The notes under the pieces were generated by a model that did not search any database, was not told the origin of the DNA, and saw nothing but the letters and a program-made list of their open reading frames with translations. From the NCBI GenBank assembly GCA_028715345.1, contig JAQUSB010000019.1, positions 1 to 35,009 on the forward strand: a DNA stretch of 35,009 bases, read 5' to 3'. Below are positions 7,935-15,206 of this stretch, one piece after another (the stretch's first letter is position 1; each line of letters begins with the position of its first letter). Both the position numbers and the translations under genes were made by a program. The stretch comes from Candidatus Omnitrophota bacterium. Its GTDB lineage: Bacteria > Omnitrophota > Gorgyraeia > 2-01-FULL-45-10.

Positions 7935-7962
7935 ATTATACTATATTTTCAGGATTTGTCAA
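7935..7962 (-). promoter_or_regulatory. consensus sigma70-type promoter of the large secreted protein
   Basis: On the minus strand a perfect TTGACA (7962-7957) and a perfect TATAAT (7940-7935) are separated by 16 bases. The expected start near 7928 gives a leader of about 38 bases to the GTG at 7890. It lies between the corrinoid adenosyltransferase stop (7988) and the large gene, so the large gene is probably its own transcription unit. Confidence 0.8.
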
Positions 7963-7987
7963 GTCAAATAAACTAACTATTTCCTAT

Positions 7988-8515
7988 TTAATATTCAATG
8001 CCGCGCCTGGCGTTGATGCCCCGCTTATAGGGATGCCTTATCTCGCGCATCTCGGTAACAAGATCGGCCATTTTTTTAATAGACGCCGGGCAATCCCTGC
8101 CCGTCAAAACCAATTCTACGGACTTCGGTCTGCGTTTTATAACATCTATTACATCTTTAATTTTTATCAGTTTCAGTTTCATCGCGACATTTACCTCATC
8201 GAGAATAACGAGATCGAATTTTCCGGAAAAAATATCTCCTTTCGCCTTCTTGAGTCCCCGCCTTGCGCATTCGATATCCGAGGTATCCGGCCGCCCTTTG
8301 ATGAAACATTTACTGCCGCACTGGCTTACCTTAATATTGCCGAGCCTGCGCAGCGCTTTTATTTCGCAGTATTCCCCGCTCTTGGCGAACTGCTGGATCG
8401 AGACCTTTAATCCCGCGCCGCTCGCTCTCAAGGCAAGCCCGAGCGCGGCCGTCGTCTTACCCTTGCCGGAGCCTGTGTAAACCTGGACCAACCCCAATTT
8501 AAGGCCGCGCATCAT
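7988..8515 (-). CDS. cobO: ATP:corrinoid adenosyltransferase (CobO/CobA/BtuR type)
   Basis: This 175-residue cytoplasmic enzyme transfers the 5'-deoxyadenosyl group of ATP to reduced corrinoids, making adenosylcobalamin or salvaging cobinamide. The family P-loop is near the N-terminus: VQVYTGSGKGKTTAALGLAL at about residues 10-29. Further conserved parts are the SIQQFAKSGE strand, the CARRGLKKAKGDIFSG region and the Walker B-like LVILDEVNVA. Length matches the family (about 170-200). The ATG at 8515 overlaps the glycosyltransferase stop as ATGA, so it is the last gene of the long middle polycistron; a GTG four codons upstream is less likely. No other cobalamin gene is in the window, so its operon partners do not explain why it sits here. 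I see no terminator hairpin behind it. Confidence 0.93.
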   Translation of the reverse strand: MMRGLKLGLVQVYTGSGKGKTTAALGLALRASGAGLKVSIQQFAKSGEYCEIKALRRLGNIKVSQCGSKCFIKGRPDTSDIECARRGLKKAKGDIFSGKFDLVILDEVNVAMKLKLIKIKDVIDVIKRRPKSVELVLTGRDCPASIKKMADLVTEMREIRHPYKRGINARRGIEY

Positions 8516-9180
8516 TTGTCCCGCCACAATTTGACCATGAACACCATGAACCGTAAAGTGTCCACGATCGGGTTTATTTTGCTCTTCTCGTCTTTATAAA
8601 TGGTCTTTATCGGCACTGAGCCGACCCTGAATCCTTTACGGCACGCCTTTATTATAAGCTCGGACTCTATTTCGAAATTCGACGACTTCAGTTCGACTGT
8701 TTCCAGCACCTTCCTCTTTATAAGCCTGTAACCGCATTGAGTGTCGGGTATTTCCTGGCCGCATATTCTGGAAACGATCCATGACATGAAGCGATTGGTC
8801 GCGCGGCGGATAAAAGGCATACCTTTGGTATCAAGCATCCTATTGCCTATTACCAGGTCGGCATTTCCGTCCTGCGCTTTTTTAATAAAGTCCGGGATAC
8901 TGATAACTTCGTGCTGAGCGTCGCCGTCTATTATTATGGCCGCTTCGAATTTACCATTCAGCACGTGTTTGAAGCCTTCTCTTAAAGAGGCGCCCTTACC
9001 TTTATTCGTTTCGTGCCTCACCACTACGGCGCCCGCCTTGCGGGCTATGGCCGCCGTATCGTCGGACGACCCGTCATCTATCACGTAGGCCGCCAAACCG
9101 AGCCCGATGACATCTTTGACTATACCGCCTATCGTCCTGGCTTCGTTATACGAGGGTATCAGGACGCAAGTTTTATTCAT
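8512..9180 (-). CDS. family 2 glycosyltransferase, dolichyl-phosphate-mannose-synthase-like
   Basis: The 222-residue protein has the GT-A fold pattern of GT2 enzymes: VLIPSYNEARTIGGI at the N-terminus, VIDDGSSDDT at about 33-42, an IIIDGDAQHE motif around residues 82-91 that supplies the metal and nucleotide-sugar binding Asp residues (D85 and D87), and an IPDTQCGYRLIKRKVLE segment typical of DPM1-like members. It probably moves a sugar from a nucleotide sugar or to a polyprenyl phosphate at the inner face of the membrane. There is no C-terminal membrane domain. The start at 9180 has GGAG five bases upstream and overlaps the end of the acyltransferase gene by eight bases, so the two are translationally coupled. 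The acceptor is unknown; the neighbouring lipid genes suggest a glycolipid. Confidence 0.9.
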   Translation of the reverse strand: MNKTCVLIPSYNEARTIGGIVKDVIGLGLAAYVIDDGSSDDTAAIARKAGAVVVRHETNKGKGASLREGFKHVLNGKFEAAIIIDGDAQHEVISIPDFIKKAQDGNADLVIGNRMLDTKGMPFIRRATNRFMSWIVSRICGQEIPDTQCGYRLIKRKVLETVELKSSNFEIESELIIKACRKGFRVGSVPIKTIYKDEKSKINPIVDTLRFMVFMVKLWRDK

Positions 9181-10039
9181 CTTTGCTCCACATATCCTTG
9201 AACACATACCATTGTGTCGGGTATTTCTTTACGTACGATTCTATTATCGACGCGCATTTCCTGCCGAGCTCCGGGACCGCCTCGTCTTCTTTCTTCGCGC
9301 TATCCGCGCGTATCGGCTCTTCGAATGTCATAAGGAATGTGTCGTCGGGCTGCCTGACTATTAAAGTAGGAATTATCGGAGCGCCCAGCCTGTAGCTGAA
9401 TACGGCAGGGCCTTTGGGAAACAAGGTCTTCCTGCCGAAAAAATCGAACCTAAGGCCGTTCTTGGTAAAATCCCTGTCGCCCAGCAGGGCCAATACCCGG
9501 TTAGACGCAAGCAATTTATAGCATGCCTTTAAGGACGTCCCCATCTCTATGGGCATCAACTTGCCCGTCAACCTGCGTTTATTAAAAAATTCTTTTATCT
9601 TCTTATTTTTATGCGAAAGGACTACCGCGCTGGCCGGATAGCCTATCAATGAAACGACCGAGCCGCCCAATTCCCAGTTGCCGATATGGGCCGACAGCAA
9701 AATAGCGCCTTTGCCTTCCGCAAGCACACTGTCTAAATGGCGGGCGCCTTCCACCTTTACGAATCTCTTCACATATTCTTCGTCTACCTTCTCGGACCTG
9801 AAGAAATCTACTAAGTATTTGGCAAAATTCCTGTATAGCTCTCGCGCCATCCGCCGCAGATCGCCGGGAGGCGTGCCCGGGCCCGATATGGTCTTGAGGT
9901 TATCGATAACATTCCTGCGGTCTTTTGCACAGAATAGGCAGCATATGTCGGCGGCAGCACATGCCAGCCTGTAGGAAAACTTCAAGGGAAGCAGGTTCAC
10001 AAGAAAATAGCCTATCCTGTATAGGATGTACAATATCAC
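9173..10039 (-). CDS. LpxL/HtrB-family lysophospholipid or lipid A acyltransferase
   Basis: The 288-residue protein belongs to the bacterial lipid A biosynthesis acyltransferase family (PF03279). It has an N-terminal hydrophobic segment (first 20 residues) that would tether it to the inner membrane, the catalytic H-x4-E motif in LLSAHIGNWELGG (H118 and E123), and the downstream LLGDRDFTKNGL and FPKGPAVFSYRLGAPIIPT blocks. These enzymes add an acyl chain from acyl-ACP to a lipid acceptor such as a lipid A precursor. The GTG start overlaps the upstream stop as GTGA. No lpxA/B/C/D or waa gene is in the window, so whether it acts on lipid A or on a glycolipid made by its neighbours is open. Its presence argues for an outer membrane. 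Confidence 0.9.
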   Translation of the reverse strand: MILYILYRIGYFLVNLLPLKFSYRLACAAADICCLFCAKDRRNVIDNLKTISGPGTPPGDLRRMARELYRNFAKYLVDFFRSEKVDEEYVKRFVKVEGARHLDSVLAEGKGAILLSAHIGNWELGGSVVSLIGYPASAVVLSHKNKKIKEFFNKRRLTGKLMPIEMGTSLKACYKLLASNRVLALLGDRDFTKNGLRFDFFGRKTLFPKGPAVFSYRLGAPIIPTLIVRQPDDTFLMTFEEPIRADSAKKEDEAVPELGRKCASIIESYVKKYPTQWYVFKDMWSKDE

Positions 10040-11154
10040 TTTGCCGCCATCGCCTCCAATACCGACTCCGCTATCCTAACCGAGCTGTCGGGCCTGGACA
10101 GCGAACGCGCCTTATCGCTCATCAATTTCAGTTTATTCCTGTTATCCAGGAGCTCTTTTAATAATACAGTTACATCTTCCGGGAGCTCGGCCTTTACGGC
10201 AACACCTTCCTTCAGGAGAAACTTTGTATTCATGGACTCCTGCCCGGGAAGCGGGTTGACTATGAGCATAGGCAGGCCTTCGGCCAGAGCCTCGGCGGTA
10301 GTTATGCCTCCGGGTTTTGTAAGTATTATGTCCGACACACGCATAAGTTCGTCGATATTACCGGCGTACGCCAGGACCATAGTCTTCTTCTGGTAGCGCC
10401 TGGGTTTGAGCCATTTGTACAATTTTTTATTCGTGCCGCAGGCGATTATAAGCTGGATATCTAAGCATGAACGGTCGAGAAGGCGCACCATATCTTTTAT
10501 CGGGCCAAGCCCTTGAGTGCCTCCCATAAGAAGGACGCACGGCTTATTTTTATCCAGCCCCAGCTTTTCGCGAAGCGCGGCGCGGTCCGACGTATCCCGG
10601 AATTTGGGGTCTATGGGTATACCGTAATCTTTTATCTTCGCCGGTTCGATGCCGTCCGCTATGAGCTTATCGCCAGTTTCTTTCGACGGCACTATGTACT
10701 GGTCGACGTTATTATATATCCAATACGAATGCGGCGCGTAATCTGTCAGGACGCCGAATATCGGCAGGTCCAGACCGAACGTCTTTTTGTGGTCGGCCAC
10801 CATGCCGCATGGGAAGGCCTGGGTGCAGACGACGGCGTCAGGCCTGAACTCCTCGAAGAGCGTCTTCATTTTATCCTTATTGAATTTATGGATCATCGCC
10901 CGGAGAGCTTGTGTCTGTTTAAGGACCTTGGGGTTGTCATAGAGATAGTCCCATACCTCCGGCGTCCTTTTAACGACGCTCATATACGCCCTGTTAATGA
11001 CCCTCTCGAGGATGGGGTTCGTGTAATTGAAAGAATTGATATTAAAGGTTTCGATGGCCGGTTCGAGATCATGCAGCGCCTTTTCTATGGCGCGCGACGC
11101 GCAATGATGGCCCGAATGTTCCGATATGAATAATAAGAGGACTCTCTTCCCCAT
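10036..11154 (-). CDS. MGDG-synthase / processive diacylglycerol glucosyltransferase-like GT28 enzyme
   Basis: The 372-residue protein has the two-domain GT-B layout of this family. The N-terminal lipid-acceptor domain (PF06925 type) begins VLLLFISEHSGHHCASRAIE, where S-x-x-x-G-H replaces the usual SAxxGHxxAA, and has VVCTQAFPCGMVA and FGVLTDYAPHSYW. The C-terminal nucleotide-sugar domain has VLLMGGTQGLG (about 207-217) and the signature TKPGGITTAEALAEGLPM (about 279-296). Such enzymes (plant MGD1, Bacillus UgtP) transfer galactose or glucose from UDP-sugar to diacylglycerol at the inner membrane; MurG is a relative but has different N-terminal motifs. It starts two bases behind the lipoyl-domain stop and overlaps the acyltransferase start, so these genes are co-transcribed. 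The sugar cannot be read from sequence. Confidence 0.88.
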   Translation of the reverse strand: MGKRVLLLFISEHSGHHCASRAIEKALHDLEPAIETFNINSFNYTNPILERVINRAYMSVVKRTPEVWDYLYDNPKVLKQTQALRAMIHKFNKDKMKTLFEEFRPDAVVCTQAFPCGMVADHKKTFGLDLPIFGVLTDYAPHSYWIYNNVDQYIVPSKETGDKLIADGIEPAKIKDYGIPIDPKFRDTSDRAALREKLGLDKNKPCVLLMGGTQGLGPIKDMVRLLDRSCLDIQLIIACGTNKKLYKWLKPRRYQKKTMVLAYAGNIDELMRVSDIILTKPGGITTAEALAEGLPMLIVNPLPGQESMNTKFLLKEGVAVKAELPEDVTVLLKELLDNRNKLKLMSDKARSLSRPDSSVRIAESVLEAMAAK

Positions 11155-11156
11155 CT

Positions 11157-11387
11157 TTACTCTATCCTCGCCAGTATCTGGCCCACCTTGACCTCATCGC
11201 CTTCGCTTACGAGGGTCTCTTTCAACGTTCCTGTCGCGGGGGCAGGCAGATTGAATGTCGCCTTGTCGGTCACGAGCTCCACCAGGTCTTCGCCTTCTTT
11301 TACGGCCTCGCCGGCAGAATGGTGCCAGTACGAGACATTTGCCTTATCGACGCCTTCCGCTATCAACGGTAACTTAACTTCTGTCAT
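11157..11387 (-). CDS. free-standing lipoyl (biotinyl/lipoyl attachment) domain protein
   Basis: The protein is only 76 residues from the ATG at 11387 and consists of one lipoyl domain. It starts MTEVKLPLIAEGVDKANV, has the swinging-arm motif ELVTDKATFNL with the modifiable lysine at position 42, and ends with the GTLKETLVSEGDEVKVGQI hairpin. This matches the first domain of E2 subunits of 2-oxoacid dehydrogenases, not the longer GcvH fold. No peripheral-subunit-binding or catalytic E2 domain follows: the frame stops two bases before the glycosyltransferase gene. It overlaps lipA by 14 bases and lies three genes behind lpd, so it is very probably a substrate of the lipoate machinery encoded beside it. 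An eight-codon upstream extension from an ATG at 11411 is open but does not match the family start. Confidence 0.85.
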   Translation of the reverse strand: MTEVKLPLIAEGVDKANVSYWHHSAGEAVKEGEDLVELVTDKATFNLPAPATGTLKETLVSEGDEVKVGQILARIE

Positions 11388-12288
11388 AACGCACCGTACC
11401 CTTTCTTGCATTTTTGTACGCCGTTTCGGCTAAATACGAACTTCTCACGAACGGTCCGGCGGCAACATGCTTAAGACCTGTCCTGAGCGCCGCCTCTTTG
11501 TATCTTTCGAATTCCTGCGGCGTTACATATTTCGCGACCGGGGCATTGTCCGGCCCGGGGCTCAAATACTGCCCGATAGTCAAAATGTCGCATCCGGTCC
11601 CTGCAATATCTTTTATTGTCCGCAGGACGCTGACCTCATCCTCGCCCAGGCCGACCATTATGGATGCTTTGGTCAATTGCGAAGGTTTTATCTTTTTGAC
11701 ATATTTCAATAATTTTAATGAGCGGCCATAATCCGCGCCCGGCCTTACGCGGCTGTACAAACTTTCGACCGTTTCGATATTATGAGCAAAAACATCTGCC
11801 CCTGCCTCGGCCACCGTCCCGACCGAGCGTTCGTCGCCCTTGAAGTCCGGCGTCAGGACTTCGACTTTTATTTTATCCGAATAACTTTTAACAACGCGGA
11901 TAGTCGCGGCAAATTGCCCCGCCCCGCCGTCTGCGAGGTCGTCACGCGTTACGGATGTAAGCACTACGTAACGCAGGCCCAGCTTTTTTACCGCGCTCAA
12001 TATGCGTTCCGGCTCGGACGGATCCGGCGGATCGTACGGCAGGTTTAAACCTGCGCTGCTATTGCCGCAATTGCAAAATGCGCATGAGCGGGTGCATTTC
12101 TCCCCGAGAAGCAGGAACGTCGCCTGGCTATTTGCAAAGCACTCGTTCTGGTTCGGGCAGACACTCGACGCGCAAACCGTATTTATCCCGCCTTCCGACA
12201 ATATCTTACGCGTATCGGCAAGCGCGCCATTGTAAATGAGCCGTTTTTTAAGCCAGGACGGCCTCTCTATCAATTGTCCGGTTCTCAT
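11374..12288 (-). CDS. lipA: lipoyl synthase, radical SAM
   Basis: The 304-residue enzyme inserts two sulfur atoms into protein-bound octanoyl groups, using SAM and two 4Fe-4S clusters. Both cluster sites are intact: the auxiliary cluster cysteines in CASSVCPNQNEC (39, 44, 50) and the radical SAM triad in CTRSCAFC (65, 69, 72). The C-terminal VRSSYLAE supplies the serine ligand motif RSSY of the auxiliary cluster. VVLTSVTRDDLADGGAG and VEVLTPDFKGD are family signatures. The ATG at 12288 overlaps lipB by 41 bases in another frame, and the lipA start is confirmed by the conserved ERPSWLKKRL just behind it. It works directly after LipB in the endogenous lipoate pathway. Confidence 0.97.
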   Translation of the reverse strand: MRTGQLIERPSWLKKRLIYNGALADTRKILSEGGINTVCASSVCPNQNECFANSQATFLLLGEKCTRSCAFCNCGNSSAGLNLPYDPPDPSEPERILSAVKKLGLRYVVLTSVTRDDLADGGAGQFAATIRVVKSYSDKIKVEVLTPDFKGDERSVGTVAEAGADVFAHNIETVESLYSRVRPGADYGRSLKLLKYVKKIKPSQLTKASIMVGLGEDEVSVLRTIKDIAGTGCDILTIGQYLSPGPDNAPVAKYVTPQEFERYKEAALRTGLKHVAAGPFVRSSYLAETAYKNARKGTVRYDRS

Positions 12289-12910
12289 CAAGGCCTAAAA
12301 TATCCTTCAGGTGCGTTAAGAGGCGCCGCTTCGCCTCGTCCATCTTTATCGGCTGCCCCTTTATTCTCGCAAGTGAGGCCATCTCGACATCGTCCATACC
12401 GCACGGGTTTATCATCGAAAAGAAACTGAGGTCGCAATTCACATTTACGCTCAAGCCGTGGAACGTCACCCAGTTGCTGGCGCCTATGCCTACGGATGCT
12501 ATCTTCCTGCCTGATACCCAGACGCCGGTCTTGCCTTTTATCCTTTCAGCGCAAACGGCGTAATCGCCCAGGAAACGTATCGCCGCTTCCTCGAGGTCCC
12601 GCAAGTAGCTGTGCAGGTCCCGCGCGGGATCTTTCAGGCTGATCACAGGATATGCGACGATCTGCCCGGGGCCGTGGAATGTGACATCTCCGCCCCTGTC
12701 GACCCGCAGGACCTTTAAGCTTCCGGCAAAGAGCATATCATTCGGAACGAGGACATTATTCTCATCGCCCACCCTGCCTATCGTGAATACTTCGTTATGT
12801 TCGGCGATGATAAGGCTGTCTTCTATCTCGCCCAGCCGCCGCTTCCTGACAAGGTCTTTCTGTATCCTGTAACACTCTTCGTAATCTATCAGTCCCAGAT
12901 CCAGTATCAT
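12248..12910 (-). CDS. lipB: octanoyl-[ACP]:protein octanoyltransferase
   Basis: The 220-residue cytoplasmic enzyme moves octanoate from acyl carrier protein to the lysine of a lipoyl domain, giving the substrate of LipA. It shows the LipB motifs RGGDVTFHGPGQIVAYP (72-88), GRKIASVGIG with K136 and a C-terminal INPCGMDD with the acyl-thioester cysteine C170. The ATG at 12910 lies two bases behind the lpd stop. An upstream in-frame extension to 13006 would overlap lpd by over 90 bases and does not resemble the family, so it is rejected. Its last 13 codons overlap the start of lipA, a tight translational coupling of consecutive pathway steps. Confidence 0.97.
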   Translation of the reverse strand: MILDLGLIDYEECYRIQKDLVRKRRLGEIEDSLIIAEHNEVFTIGRVGDENNVLVPNDMLFAGSLKVLRVDRGGDVTFHGPGQIVAYPVISLKDPARDLHSYLRDLEEAAIRFLGDYAVCAERIKGKTGVWVSGRKIASVGIGASNWVTFHGLSVNVNCDLSFFSMINPCGMDDVEMASLARIKGQPIKMDEAKRRLLTHLKDILGLDENRTIDREAVLA

Positions 12911-12912
12911 TT

Positions 12913-14280
12913 TTATAGCCCGTGTATAGGCGTGCCGCAAAAAACATGCGCGGCTTCCTGCAATATTTCGGACAATGTCGGATGGCCGTGTACCGCGCGG
13001 CTCCATTCTTCGATCGTCAGACCTGCGGTCTTCGCGAGCACGGCTTCGGCTATAAGCTCGCAGGCGAGCGCGCCGAACATCTCGACACCGAGTATCTTGC
13101 CGTCTTTATCGCCGATGATCTTGGCAAAGCCTTCGCTCTTGCCCATAATATAAGCCTTGCCGCTTCCCATGTACGGAAATTTTGCTATTCGCGCATCCGG
13201 ATATTTCGCCTTAGCCTCTTCTTCGCAGATGCCGACGCTCGCTATCTCCGGCTCCGTCCATATGCAGCTCGGCACATTAGAATAATCCGGCTTTCTCGCT
13301 TTGCCCAGTATATTATCGATGGCTACGATCCCGTCATACGATGCCTTGTGCGCAAGAAGCGGGCCATTAATGCAGTCGCCTATCGCGAAAATATTCTTCG
13401 CCCCCGTTCTTAAGTGCTCGTCTACGACGATCCTGCCCTTATCGAGCGCTATGCCGGCCGCTTTCATGTCGCCCAGGCCGTCGGCTTCGGGCCTGCGCCC
13501 TACTGAGACAAGCACTTTTTCGCATTCGATGGACGTGCCGCCCGACACAGAGACCTTGAGCGCGCCGTCTTTAGTGACCGTCTCCGCGCTTGAGGAAGTA
13601 AAAATATCGATGCCGCGCTTTTTGAAACTCATCTCGAGTTTTTTCGATGCCTCTCTGGACTGAGTGGGGATCAGCCTGTCGGTGAATTCGACTATGATCA
13701 CTTTTGATCCCAGGGTATTATACAGGCTGGCGAATTCGCATCCTATCACTCCGCCCCCTATTATGACGAGGCTTTTCGGGAGAGTTTTGATATCCAGGAT
13801 ACCGTCGCTCGAAAGCACATCTGCCTCATCTATCTTTACATTGGGAAGGTTCGCGGGCCGGGACCCGGCTGCGATTATGATATTTTTCGCGGTGATCGTC
13901 CCTGCGCCTTCTATCTTTATGGCGTCCGGGCCCGATATTTCCGCGCGGCCGCGGATAAGTTCTATTTTATTCCCGCGGAAGAGAGTCTCTATACCGGCCC
14001 TCAGGCGCAGGACGGCCTCGTCTTTTCTGGAAGCCATCTTCGCGAAATCGATATTATAGCCGGATACGTCTATGCCGTATTCGGAAGAACTTTTTATTTC
14101 AGATAAAATTGAGGCCGAATTCAGGAATGATTTTGTGGGGATACAGCCCCTGTTAAGGCATGTGCCGCCGACTAAACCTTTTTCGATCACGCACGTCTTC
14201 AGCTTATGCCGTGCGGCGTAAATGGCGGCTACATAACCGCCGGGACCGGAACCGATGATGGCGATGTCGTAATTCGTCAT
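12913..14280 (-). CDS. lpd: dihydrolipoamide dehydrogenase (E3)
   Basis: The 455-residue flavoenzyme reoxidises dihydrolipoyl groups on E2 or H proteins with NAD. It carries the FAD-binding IIGSGPGGYVAA (8-19), the redox disulfide in GTCLNRGCIPTK (C41 and C46), the NAD-binding VIIGGGVIGCEFAS, the second FAD motif IFAIGDCINGPLLAHKAS, and the C-terminal HGHPTLSEILQEA with the catalytic His-Glu pair. Length matches the family. The start overlaps the malate dehydrogenase stop as ATGA. Position before lipB, lipA and a lipoyl domain protein indicates one lipoate-centred unit, although no E1 or E2 catalytic subunit is present, so the complex it serves must be encoded elsewhere. Confidence 0.97.
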   Translation of the reverse strand: MTNYDIAIIGSGPGGYVAAIYAARHKLKTCVIEKGLVGGTCLNRGCIPTKSFLNSASILSEIKSSSEYGIDVSGYNIDFAKMASRKDEAVLRLRAGIETLFRGNKIELIRGRAEISGPDAIKIEGAGTITAKNIIIAAGSRPANLPNVKIDEADVLSSDGILDIKTLPKSLVIIGGGVIGCEFASLYNTLGSKVIIVEFTDRLIPTQSREASKKLEMSFKKRGIDIFTSSSAETVTKDGALKVSVSGGTSIECEKVLVSVGRRPEADGLGDMKAAGIALDKGRIVVDEHLRTGAKNIFAIGDCINGPLLAHKASYDGIVAIDNILGKARKPDYSNVPSCIWTEPEIASVGICEEEAKAKYPDARIAKFPYMGSGKAYIMGKSEGFAKIIGDKDGKILGVEMFGALACELIAEAVLAKTAGLTIEEWSRAVHGHPTLSEILQEAAHVFCGTPIHGL

Positions 14281-15206
14281 AAAATATCGATCGAGCTTTT
14301 TATCGCTTCCGCGGATCTGCGGAAAGCAATATCCTCCTCTTGCGACAACTCTAATTCTACTATTTTCTCTATCCCGTTTTTGCCGATCTTACAAGGCACT
14401 CCTATGGCGATATTTTTCAAGCCGTACTCGCCGTCCAGGCACGCCGATGCGACGACCGTCTCTTTCTTGTCTGCGAGGATGGCGCCTATCATTTTAAAAA
14501 CAGCGGCGCTCGGAGAATAGTAAGCGCTGCCGGAACCCAATAGTTTAATGATCTCCGCCCCGCGCTCACGGGTCCTTTTTACGATCTCATCTATCCTGTT
14601 TTTCGGCATCAATTCGCGGATGGGCTTACCTGAAACGGAAGTTTTGGACAGAATGGGCACCATCGTATCGCCATGACTGCCCAGCATGTACGTTTGGACG
14701 GATGAGCGGGGAACTTTTAATTCGGATGATATAAGGTATATAAATCGAGAGGCGTCGAGGAGGCCCGCCATGCCGAATACTTTTTCGCGTTTGAAGCCGG
14801 TGGTCTTATAAGCGAGGTAGGTCATCGAATCGAGCGGATTCGTAACTACTATTACTATGGAATCGGGCGCGTATTTTTTTATGTTCTCAGAGACACTTTT
14901 GACGACCTGCGAATTTTTCGCGATCAGGTCTTCGCGTGTCATGCCGGGCTTTCTCGCAAAACCGGCAGTCACCACCACTATGCCGGAGGAGGCTATATTC
15001 TTATAGTCATCCGTACCGATAACAGTCATTTCATGCCCCGTTATCGGAGAAGCGTCCGAAAGATCCAGGGATTTGCCTATCGCCATGTTTTTGGCGATAT
15101 CGAGGAGAACTACGTCGGCCAGGCCGGACTCAAGCACTCTTTGAGCAAGTGTTGCGCCCACCATCCCGGCGCCTATTATCGAGACTTTAGGATAGGCCTG
15201 CGTCAT
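14277..15206 (-). CDS. mdh: malate dehydrogenase, LDH-like type
   Basis: The 309-residue NAD enzyme interconverts malate and oxaloacetate. It has the dinucleotide fold [12 protein letters not shown] (10-21) with D36 after the second strand, which favours NAD. The substrate loop reads [11 protein letters not shown]: the Arg at position 85 is the residue that separates malate from lactate dehydrogenases, where Gln is found. R91, R154 and the catalytic H178 in GSHGDTMVP are also present. It sits between isocitrate dehydrogenase and dihydrolipoamide dehydrogenase with four-base overlaps on both sides. Together with the aminotransferase at the head of the operon it could link malate, oxaloacetate and aspartate. 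Confidence 0.95.
   Translation of the reverse strand: MTQAYPKVSIIGAGMVGATLAQRVLESGLADVVLLDIAKNMAIGKSLDLSDASPITGHEMTVIGTDDYKNIASSGIVVVTAGFARKPGMTREDLIAKNSQVVKSVSENIKKYAPDSIVIVVTNPLDSMTYLAYKTTGFKREKVFGMAGLLDASRFIYLISSELKVPRSSVQTYMLGSHGDTMVPILSKTSVSGKPIRELMPKNRIDEIVKRTRERGAEIIKLLGSGSAYYSPSAAVFKMIGAILADKKETVVASACLDGEYGLKNIAIGVPCKIGKNGIEKIVELELSQEEDIAFRRSAEAIKSSIDIL

Noticed and set aside
7912..8410. Plus-strand reading frames opposite the large gene promoter and cobO, and the many other plus-strand frames
   Set aside because: They lie opposite strongly recognised minus-strand genes, lack family resemblance and ribosome binding sites, and mirror the codon structure of the real genes.
11157..11387. 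Glycine cleavage H protein
   Set aside because: At 76 residues it is far shorter than GcvH (about 125), and the DKA motif and start are of the E2 lipoyl-domain type.
12911..13006. N-terminal extension of LipB into lpd
   Set aside because: The added 32 residues overlap the end of lpd, do not resemble LipB, and the ATG at 12910 fits the family.
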